From assembly GCA_050260215.1 (NCBI GenBank), contig JBLNBU010000152.1, forward strand, positions 1 to 11,614: a stretch of 11,614 nucleotides of DNA, read 5' to 3'. This DNA is from JBLNBU01 sp050260215 (GTDB lineage: Bacteria; Pseudomonadota; Alphaproteobacteria; Rhodospirillales; Magnetospirillaceae). The notes beneath the pieces are model-generated. The model had not been told where the DNA came from. It saw nothing but the letters and a program-made list of their open reading frames with translations, and ran no database searches. This document shows, piece by piece, positions 6,729 to 11,614 of this stretch. The position numbers were made by a program, and so were the translations under genes. Position 1 is the stretch's first letter; each line of letters starts with the position of its first letter.

Positions 6729-7426
6729 TGCGGCAGCGACTGGGCGTAGGCGACGATGTCGGCGGCGATGGCCGGATCGAGCGAACGCAGTGCCGGCATG
6801 GCTTCGGCCGGCTGGCCGTTGAACGCCTTGTGCAGCAGCTGCCAGGGATCGTCCTTCAGCGCGCCGACGGCGGCACCGGTGCTGACCTTCTTGCCGTCCA
6901 GGCCGTGGCAGCCGGCGCACAGGGTGTTGAAGTACACCTCGCCCTTGGCGGCGTTGCCCTTGGGCTTGCCGGCGGCGGCGTCGATGAACTTGGCCATGTC
7001 CTGCTGGCCCTTGGACACGAACATGGCCAGGTCCTGGGCGTCCTTGTCGGACAGCTTGTCGAACTGGTGGTTCTTGTCCTTCAGGATGGCGACGATGGCG
7101 CCCGGATCCTTGCCGGCGGCACCGTTGATGCCCTTGATGCCGACGTTGTGGTCGTTCTTGCCGAACGCACCGTCCTTGCCCTTGTAGTCCCAGCCGTGGC
7201 ACTCCTTGCAGCGCCAGGACTGCTTCGGATACTTGCCCGAGGCCGGATAGGCCGGATGGGCGGCGTCGGGCCGCTCGACCTTCAGTTCCTTGAACCAGTT
7301 GTCGTAGAGGCGGCCGCCACGGGCGATGGAGGACTCGACCTCGGCGGCCGAGGCGGGCGCGGCGATCCAGCCGGCCAGGACAGCCGCCAGGGCGGCGGTC
7401 AGGATGGAAAGACGACGAACGATCAT
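6725..7426 (-). CDS. Periplasmic diheme cytochrome c
   Basis: 233 residues with a Sec signal peptide (MIVRR, hydrophobic core, cleavage near ASA-AE at about 27). Two heme sites are visible: CKECH at 73-77 in the context WRCKECHGWDYKGKDG, and CAGCH at 170-174. M210 (EAMPALRSL) is the probable distal ligand of the second heme; the ligand of the first heme is unclear, with M135 or a histidine such as H120 possible. The C-terminal half is a class I cytochrome c; the N-terminal half starts with ARGGRLYDNWF, a pattern seen in several diheme cytochromes of chemolithotrophs (recollection of the family, not checked). AGGGAG 5 bases before the ATG is a good ribosome binding site. It is the first gene of a two-gene unit with the NapC-type cytochrome and likely its electron partner. 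Confidence 0.9.
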   Translation of the reverse strand: MIVRRLSILTAALAAVLAGWIAAPASAAEVESSIARGGRLYDNWFKELKVERPDAAHPAYPASGKYPKQSWRCKECHGWDYKGKDGAFGKNDHNVGIKGINGAAGKDPGAIVAILKDKNHQFDKLSDKDAQDLAMFVSKGQQDMAKFIDAAAGKPKGNAAKGEVYFNTLCAGCHGLDGKKVSTGAAVGALKDDPWQLLHKAFNGQPAEAMPALRSLDPAIAADIVAYAQSLPQ

Positions 7427-7454
7427 GGTAGCTCCCTTCTGCGATTCCTCCCCG

Positions 7455-7471
7455 GGCGGGTTGCTCCCGCC
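7455..7471 (-). other. Short perfect hairpin in the leader of the diheme cytochrome gene
   Basis: GGCGGG and CCCGCC, six bases each, flank a 5-base loop 29 bases upstream of the diheme cytochrome start, inside the probable 5' untranslated region. It might stabilise the transcript or be chance in GC-rich DNA. Confidence 0.3.
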
Positions 7472-7491
7472 TTCGGTTCGTATATTGCTAA

Positions 7492-7519
7492 TGTATAAAA
7501 AGGCTCGGTGGATTTACAA
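7492..7519 (-). promoter_or_regulatory. Candidate promoter for the diheme/tetraheme cytochrome pair
   Basis: On the minus strand TTGTAA (7519-7514) and TATACA (7497-7492) are separated by 16 bases, each matching 4 of 6 positions of the sigma-70 consensus. They lie in an AT-rich island (about 7480-7570) that stands out from the GC-rich surroundings and sits 65 bases before the cytochrome start, downstream of the fccB hairpin. This gap of 218 bases (7427-7644) holds no gene. Confidence 0.4.
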
Positions 7520-7594
7520 GCCATTATTGGGGAATGCCCTCAATGGCGTACAAATAAACCACCAATAAACATTCCGCTTTCGCCCAAGCACCTT

Positions 7595-7620
7595 GGGCCC
7601 GCCCCTTGCGGAGCGGGCCC
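7595..7620 (-). terminator. Hairpin after fccB
   Basis: Arms 7595-7605 and 7610-7620 pair over 11 positions (one G-T wobble) around a 4-base loop that reads GCAA in the transcript, a GNRA tetraloop. It begins 24 bases after the fccB stop. There is no U tract, but strength and position suggest it ends or stabilises the fccAB transcript and separates it from the cytochrome pair. Confidence 0.6.
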
Positions 7621-7644
7621 TTGGCATTTGGACGCACCTTAAGA

Positions 7645-8937
7645 TCAGCCCCAGGTATCCTGGCTGATGCTCTGATACCAGCCGACGGCGAAGTCGGCTT
7701 CCTTCTTGCGGAACTGGTAGTTGGCGCCCATGGGGCTGACGCCGCCGGCCCCCTTGACGGTCATCACCTTGCCGTCGTCGCCCAGCGTGTAGACGCCGGC
7801 CACCGAGATGCCGTAGTCCGGGGCGATCAGGCTGTAGCAGGTGTTGATCGCCGAGAACGGCACCGGCTTGACGCCCTTGATCGAGGCGACGATGGCCGCA
7901 GCCGCGATCTTGCCCTGGCTGGACGCCGAATAGCCCGACTTGGGCATGGCCATGGCCGGGTCGTTGACCGGCATGGAGCAGGCGTCGCCGATGACGTAGA
8001 CGTCCTTGGCCAGGGTCGATTCGAAGGTGGCCGGATTGATCGGGCACCAGCCGGTCTTGGGATCGGCCAGGCCGGAGACCTGGGCGATCTGGCCGGCCAT
8101 CTGCGGCGGGATGACGTTGGCGACCGCGACCTTGTGCTTGTCGAAGTCGGTCTCGAGCACGCCGGCCTTGGCATCGACCTTGATGATCTTGCCGTTCTTG
8201 GCCGCCGGCACCCACTCGATCATATCGTCGTAGGCCTTGTCCCAGCCCTCCTTGAAGAGCTTGTCCTTGGCGAAGGCGTCCTTGGAGTCGAAGATGATGA
8301 CCTTGGACTTCGGCTTGTTCTTCTTGAGGTAATAGGCGATCAGGCCGGCGCGCTCGTACGGGCCGGGCGGGCAGCGGTACGGGTTGGCCGGGGCCGAGAT
8401 GGCGACCACGCCGCCGTTGGGCATCGCCTCGATCTGCTTGCGCAGCAGGGCGGTCTGCGGGCCGGCCTTCCAGGCATGCGGCATCAGTTCGGAAGCCGCC
8501 TCGTCATAGCCGACGATGGCGTTCCACTTGAAGTCGATGCCGGGCGATACCACCAGCTTGTCGTACTGGAAGGTCTTCTCGCCCTTGGTCTTGACCACCT
8601 TGCTGACCGGGTCGATGGCCACCACGGTGTCGGTGAACACCTTGACGCCGTGCTTAGCCAGGCCGTCGAAGCCGCGCTCGATGTACTTCATGTCGTTCAT
8701 GCCCGCGACCACCGTATTGGAGAACGGGCAGGTGAAGTGCGAGGCCTGGGCGTCGATCAGGGTGACGTCGAGGGACGGATCATAGCGCTTGAGGTACTTG
8801 GCCGCGGTGGCGCCGCCGAAGCCGCCGCCCACCACGACGACCCGCGGGCCGGCGGTGCAGGCACCCAGGCCGACCAGGGACGCCGCCCCGGCCGCGCCGA
8901 GGATGCCATTGAAGGTCCTGCGCGAAATATTGGTCAT
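7645..8937 (-). CDS. fccB: Flavocytochrome c sulfide dehydrogenase, FAD subunit
   Basis: 430 residues. Oxidises sulfide to sulfur or polysulfide in the periplasm, passing electrons to the heme of FccA. The N-terminus has a twin-arginine signal (SRRTFNG at 5-11, hydrophobic stretch), so the protein is exported folded with FAD. LGAC at 24-27 also matches a lipobox, so membrane anchoring is possible. The FAD-binding motif VVVVGGGFGGATAAKYL is at 33-49 and the second flavin motif VYVIGDA at 313-319. C70 matches the cysteine that covalently holds FAD in the Allochromatium protein; C189 (YRCPPGPYERAG) and C367 (NTCYSLIAPDYG) match its redox-active disulfide, with nearly identical spacing. Length is normal. 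It starts 12 bases after the fccA stop with GGGGGA upstream, so fccA-fccB form an operon. A SoxF role is the main alternative name; no other sox genes are visible. Confidence 0.95.
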   Translation of the reverse strand: MTNISRRTFNGILGAAGAASLVGLGACTAGPRVVVVGGGFGGATAAKYLKRYDPSLDVTLIDAQASHFTCPFSNTVVAGMNDMKYIERGFDGLAKHGVKVFTDTVVAIDPVSKVVKTKGEKTFQYDKLVVSPGIDFKWNAIVGYDEAASELMPHAWKAGPQTALLRKQIEAMPNGGVVAISAPANPYRCPPGPYERAGLIAYYLKKNKPKSKVIIFDSKDAFAKDKLFKEGWDKAYDDMIEWVPAAKNGKIIKVDAKAGVLETDFDKHKVAVANVIPPQMAGQIAQVSGLADPKTGWCPINPATFESTLAKDVYVIGDACSMPVNDPAMAMPKSGYSASSQGKIAAAAIVASIKGVKPVPFSAINTCYSLIAPDYGISVAGVYTLGDDGKVMTVKGAGGVSPMGANYQFRKKEADFAVGWYQSISQDTWG

Positions 8938-8949
8938 GGCCGGGTCCCC

Positions 8950-9246
8950 CTACTTCTTCTTGTAGTAGTCGACGATCGCGTCGAGCTGGGCTTCCGAGTA
9001 GCCCTTGACGATGCGGTCCATGACCGTCGCCTCGCGCGCGCCGCTCTTGTACTCGCGAAGAAGCTTCTTCAGCTCGTCGCCGGACTTGGTGCTGAAGGCG
9101 GGCATGGCGCCCAGGCTGGCACCGTCGGTGCCGTGGCAGCCGGCGCAGGCGTCGGCCATCACCGAGGTGGCGTCAACCGCGTGGGCGGGCGCAAACCAGA
9201 GTGCCAATCCCAGGCACGCCGGGATTGCCAGAAGCTTACCCCTCAT
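8950..9246 (-). CDS. fccA: Monoheme cytochrome c subunit of flavocytochrome c
   Basis: 98 residues with a Sec signal peptide (MRGKLL, hydrophobic core, cleavage after AHA at 23). One heme site, CAGCH at 34-38, with M76 (REATVMDRIVKGYSEAQL) as the probable distal methionine; the C-terminal helix ends YYKKK. This is a compact class I cytochrome c of about 75 mature residues. It is the electron acceptor from FccB. FccA of Allochromatium is diheme, whereas green sulfur bacteria have a monoheme subunit like this one, also called SoxE in some organisms. The ribosome binding site GGGAGGA lies 5 bases before the ATG. It precedes fccB by 12 bases, supporting co-transcription, and its upstream region contains an operator-like site shared with the rhodanese gene. 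Confidence 0.93.
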   Translation of the reverse strand: MRGKLLAIPACLGLALWFAPAHAVDATSVMADACAGCHGTDGASLGAMPAFSTKSGDELKKLLREYKSGAREATVMDRIVKGYSEAQLDAIVDYYKKK

Positions 9247-9278
9247 GTCGTTCCTCCCTGAATCCCCGTTTTTACGGT

Positions 9279-9298
9279 TATATTAGGTGAAACTATCA
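9279..9298. promoter_or_regulatory. Operator-like site in the fccAB promoter region
   Basis: The 20 bases from 9279 agree at 15 positions with the site at 9783 upstream of the rhodanese gene; the shared core is TTAG-N-TGA-N-ACTA. A TTGTCA box on the minus strand (9318-9313) lies 17 bases from TAGTTT (9295-9290), which would place this site over the -10 region, the position expected of a repressor. The regulator is not in the window. Confidence 0.45.
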
Positions 9299-9333
9299 GG
9301 GGGGAACCGGATTGACAACGCCAGATTTATTTC

Positions 9334-9353
9334 GCACCCGCGAAAGCGCGTGC
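9334..9353 (-). terminator. Hairpin between the rhodanese gene and fccA
   Basis: Eight-base arms (9334-9341 and 9346-9353) pair at seven positions around a 4-base loop, 40 bases after the rhodanese stop and ahead of the fccA promoter region. Followed by an AT-rich stretch on the minus strand but no clear U tract. It suggests that the rhodanese and fccAB are separate transcripts. Confidence 0.4.
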
Positions 9354-9393
9354 AAATGACGAAGGCGATATCCGTAGTATTACCGAGATGAAA

Positions 9394-9759
9394 TCAGGCA
9401 CCACTGCGGGTCGAACCGCCCACCATCTTCCAGCCCATGATGCCGCCCTGCATGCGATTGATGGGGCCTTCGAACCCGGCCGCGGCCAGGCGCGCGGCGG
9501 CCATGCCGCAACGGCTGCCGCTGCGGCAATGGATCACCAGGTTCTTGCCTTCCACCACTGGCACCTTGGCGGGGTCGAACGACGACAGCGGCAGGTTGAC
9601 GGCACCGGGAATGCGCTCGGCGGCGAACTCGCCGGTCTCGCGCACGTCGACCAGGATCACGTCGCCGGCCTTGTGCCATTCCTTGACCTGGACAGGGTCG
9701 ACGAACTGGACGTTCTCGGGCTGAGGGGGAAACAGGTTGGCGAACAGCCGGTTGAACAT
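9394..9759 (-). CDS. Single-domain rhodanese-like sulfurtransferase
   Basis: 121 residues, one rhodanese domain (about 16-115). Motifs in order: VDVRETGEF at 37-45, IPGAVNLPLS at 50-59, and the active-site loop HCRSGSRC at 77-84, where C78 would carry the persulfide; GGIMGWK at 105-111 is the typical C-terminal segment. A six-residue CRSGSR loop is the usual sulfurtransferase form, as in GlpE/PspE. There is no signal peptide, so it acts in the cytoplasm, moving sulfane sulfur between thiosulfate, polysulfide or persulfide donors and thiols. The gene lies 147 bases upstream of fccA on the same strand with its own promoter region, which contains the operator-like site also found before fccA, suggesting co-regulation with sulfide oxidation. 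GAGG lies 8 bases before the ATG. Confidence 0.92.
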   Translation of the reverse strand: MFNRLFANLFPPQPENVQFVDPVQVKEWHKAGDVILVDVRETGEFAAERIPGAVNLPLSSFDPAKVPVVEGKNLVIHCRSGSRCGMAAARLAAAGFEGPINRMQGGIMGWKMVGGSTRSGA

Positions 9760-9782
9760 GTAGGGGACCTCGGCGCGGGGGG

Positions 9783-9804
9783 TATTTTAGTTGAGACTAA
9801 TATA
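9783..9804. promoter_or_regulatory. Operator-like palindrome upstream of the rhodanese gene
   Basis: TTAGT and ACTAA form perfect 5-base arms around TGAG, within a 22-base AT-rich stretch that stays nearly symmetric at its ends. The site lies 23-45 bases before the rhodanese start and contains TAAAAT and TATATT on the minus strand, either of which could be a -10 box. It matches 15 of 20 bases with the site in front of fccA. Confidence 0.5.
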
Positions 9805-9824
9805 GCAATCCGCGGCGCCGATTC

Positions 9825-9841
9825 AAGGGGGTTCTCCCCTT
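9825..9841. other. Short perfect hairpin in the rhodanese/protease gap
   Basis: AAGGGG and CCCCTT flank a 5-base loop in the 203-base gap (9760-9962) between the divergent rhodanese and protease genes. The same gap also holds a 10-base perfect palindrome, AATTGCAATT at 9869-9878, a possible regulator site for the protease gene. No further gene is seen in this gap. Confidence 0.3.
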
Positions 9842-9952
9842 CTCCCATCGACAAGCGGCCTACCTCGAAATTGCAATTCGCTCGCACTTTCATGGGCGCT
9901 TAACCCCCATTCGCGACCCTTCCCCCCTCGGCTGCGGGTGCGGCCGGATCAT

Positions 9953-9957
9953 GGAGG
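9953..9957 (+). promoter_or_regulatory. Ribosome binding site fixing the protease start
   Basis: GGAGG lies 5 bases before the ATG at 9963. A second in-frame ATG at 9951 overlaps this site and has no ribosome binding site of its own, so 9963 is preferred; it also puts the lipobox at the usual distance. Confidence 0.55.
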
Positions 9958-9962
9958 CTGGC

Positions 9963-11614
9963 ATGCGGGCCGGGGTGAAGGTGGGTGTGGCGGTGGCGGT
10001 GGCGGCGGGCCTGACGGCCTGTGGCGGCGGCGGAGGGGGCGCCGGGGGTGGCGGCGGCTATGGAGCGCCGCCGGTAACCGGCAACCTGCCCCGCGCCGGA
10101 TCGGGCGGCAGCGGCGTGCGCAGCGGCGCGCCCGACTATGGCGCCGAACTGGGGCGCAACTGGGGCCTGGCGACCATCGGCGCCAACCCCGACGCCGCGG
10201 GCCAGATCGGCACCGGCGTGACCGTGGGCATCGTCGATACGGGCATCGATCTTACCCATCCCGACTTCACCGGGGCCATTTCGCCCGACAGCGTCGACAT
10301 CATCACCGGCACCTATGCCAACGTCGCCGACCAGGGCGGGCACGGCACCTCGGTGGCCGGGGTGATCGGGGCGCGCCGCGACGGCTATGACGGGGTCGGC
10401 GTGGCGCCGGGCTCGACCCTGCTGGCGGTGCGCGCCGACAGCCCCGGCAGCTGCCTGGCCGGCAGTTGCACCTTCTATCACTCCGACCTTGCCCTGGCGA
10501 CCGACTACGCCGTCGCCCACGGCGCCAGGATCCTGAACTACAGCCTTGGCGGCAGCGGCATGGACCAGAGCTTCATCGACGCGCTGAACAACGCGTTCTC
10601 CCACCACACGGTGGTGGTGGCCGCCGCCGGCAACGCCCAAGGGGCCGACCCCATCGATCCGGCCAAGTGGGCGGCCGTCAACGGCAACGGCCTGGGGCTT
10701 GCGGTGGGCGCCATCGACAGCAGCGGGGCGCTGGCCTGGTTCAGCAACCAAGCCGGCGTCGCCAAGGACCACTTCCTGGTGGCACCGGGACAGAACATCA
10801 CGACCACCGCCAACGGCGGCGGCACCCACACGGTCAGCGGCACCTCGTTCGCCTCGCCGCACGTGGCCGGCGCGGCGGCGGTGGTTTGGGGCGCCTCGCC
10901 GTTCCTCACCGGCGAGCAGGTGGTGTCGATCCTGCTCAACTCGGCCACCGACCTGGGCGCGCCGGGGGTGGACGACGTCTACGGCCACGGCCTGCTGAAC
11001 CTGCCGGCGGCGCTGCAGCCGCAAGGAACGCTCAGCATCCCCACCGGGGCGACCGTGGCCCAGGGGGGAGCGGCGCTGTCGGCGACGTCCCTCAGCCTGG
11101 GCGGGGCGTTCGGCGACGCCATGAGCCGCGCCACGCCCCTGTCGCGGGCTACCGTCTTCGACGCCTACGGCCGCCCATACCGGGCCGACCTGTCGGGCGC
11201 GGTTCAGGCCCCTGCCCCGCAGCGCGACTTGTCGGGCTGGCTGGCCGCATCGGGCGAGACGGCGACCATGGCCATGGGCGAAACCGCGTCCATGACCCTG
11301 TCGACCCCGCCCGAGCCCATGCATGAAGGCCCGCGCCAACGGCCCGGCGACGACCGCGCCCCGCCGCGCTTTGCCCTTTCCGCCGAGGTCGGCGGCAACT
11401 CGCTGTCCATGGCCCGCGGCTTCGGGCTGGACAACTTCACCGGACTGGCGGCCTCGGCCCCGGCGACGGCGCTGGAATTCCCCACCGGCTCGCCGCTGGC
11501 GACGCCGTTCCTGGGCCTGGCTGGCGACGGCAACAGCGTCACCGCCGGGCGCGCGCTGGGCGACGGCGTCGGCATCCGCTTCGGCTTCAGCCACGACGAC
11601 GGCACCGCCACCCT
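9963..11614 (+). CDS. Subtilisin-family (S8) serine protease, probable lipoprotein autotransporter (C-terminus beyond window)
   Basis: 550 residues are visible. Residues 1-19 are a signal peptide ending in the lipobox LTAC, so C20 would be lipidated; 11 of the next 12 residues are glycine, a flexible linker. The S8 domain spans about 64-350 with the complete catalytic set: D92 (GIVDTGIDLTHPDF), H127 (GGHGTSVAG), oxyanion N224 (AAAGN) and S295 (SGTSFASPHVAG). C164 and C169 could form a disulfide. After GHGLLNLPAALQP (341-353) comes a segment (378-410, LGGAFGDAM...FDAYGRPYRADL) like that before the beta-barrel in autotransporter subtilases. Such proteases are carried through the outer membrane by their own C-terminal barrel, and NalP of Neisseria combines the same lipobox and S8 domain. 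The barrel itself would lie at or past the window edge, so this is inferred. Confidence 0.9.
   Translation, partial: MRAGVKVGVAVAVAAGLTACGGGGGGAGGGGGYGAPPVTGNLPRAGSGGSGVRSGAPDYGAELGRNWGLATIGANPDAAGQIGTGVTVGIVDTGIDLTHPDFTGAISPDSVDIITGTYANVADQGGHGTSVAGVIGARRDGYDGVGVAPGSTLLAVRADSPGSCLAGSCTFYHSDLALATDYAVAHGARILNYSLGGSGMDQSFIDALNNAFSHHTVVVAAAGNAQGADPIDPAKWAAVNGNGLGLAVGAIDSSGALAWFSNQAGVAKDHFLVAPGQNITTTANGGGTHTVSGTSFASPHVAGAAAVVWGASPFLTGEQVVSILLNSATDLGAPGVDDVYGHGLLNLPAALQPQGTLSIPTGATVAQGGAALSATSLSLGGAFGDAMSRATPLSRATVFDAYGRPYRADLSGAVQAPAPQRDLSGWLAASGETATMAMGETASMTLSTPPEPMHEGPRQRPGDDRAPPRFALSAEVGGNSLSMARGFGLDNFTGLAASAPATALEFPTGSPLATPFLGLAGDGNSVTAGRALGDGVGIRFGFSHDDGTAT

Noticed and set aside
6725..7426. 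Thiosulfate dehydrogenase (TsdA) as the identity of the diheme cytochrome
   Set aside because: TsdA has a cysteine ligand to its active-site heme and a different spacing; I see no matching cysteine outside the two CxxCH sites here.
7530..7560. Possible FNR-type site in the AT-rich gap (TTGAGG...CCCCAA on the minus strand)
   Set aside because: The half-sites and spacing do not match the FNR consensus TTGAT-N4-ATCAA, so I do not call it.
7549..7570. Repeated AATAAAC in the gap before the diheme cytochrome gene
   Set aside because: Two short copies only; too short and AT-rich to separate from chance.
7606..9261. 551-codon plus-strand open frame opposite fccA and fccB
   Set aside because: Antisense of genes with complete catalytic and heme motifs; the product is repetitive and matches nothing recognisable.
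9900..11594. 564-codon minus-strand open frame opposite the S8 protease
   Set aside because: The plus-strand frame carries the full subtilisin triad and signal peptide; the antisense product is compositional only.

Overview
The window looks like chromosomal DNA of a GC-rich alphaproteobacterium, most likely of the Rhodospirillales / Magnetospirillum type. This is inferred from the strong G/C third-position bias, the many multiheme cytochromes, the hemerythrin-containing sensor-like protein and the flavocytochrome c genes. The species cannot be fixed from the sequence alone. There are no rRNA, tRNA, insertion-sequence, phage or CRISPR features, and coding density is high: the largest gene-free gaps are about 218, 203 and 147 bases.

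Left part (1-5034). The left edge cuts through a HlyD/EmrA-type membrane fusion protein on the minus strand. Next comes an 868-residue minus-strand protein that joins a conserved unidentified N-terminus, a metallo-beta-lactamase fold, two cyclic-nucleotide-binding-like domains and a C-terminal hemerythrin domain with a full set of iron ligands. Divergent from it is a 63-residue putative lipoprotein. Then a minus-strand pair encodes an AI-2E/PerM-type membrane protein and, 15 bases downstream, an exported protein with two PRC-barrel-like regions.

Middle and right part (5168-9759): a probable sulfur-oxidation region. A TauE/SafE permease (plus strand, TTG start) converges on a minus-strand pair encoding a NapC/NirT-type tetraheme cytochrome and a diheme cytochrome c, whose coding regions overlap by ATGA. 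Upstream on the same strand are fccB (flavoprotein subunit of flavocytochrome c sulfide dehydrogenase), its monoheme cytochrome partner fccA, and a single-domain rhodanese. A plausible working model is that FccAB oxidises sulfide in the periplasm and passes electrons to c-type cytochromes, the rhodanese handles sulfane sulfur in the cytoplasm, and TauE exports sulfite or another sulfur anion. Whether the diheme and tetraheme cytochromes belong to the same electron path is unproven. A similar, partly palindromic AT-rich site lies just upstream of both the rhodanese gene and fccAB and is the best candidate for a shared regulatory switch.

Right edge (9963-11614). A subtilisin-family (S8) protease with a lipoprotein signal, a glycine-rich linker, a complete catalytic triad and the start of what is probably an autotransporter region runs off the window.

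The observations most worth following are the four-part metallo-beta-lactamase / cNMP-like / hemerythrin fusion, whose two nucleotide-binding-like domains both lack the usual phosphate-contact arginine, and the shared operator-like site in the sulfide region.
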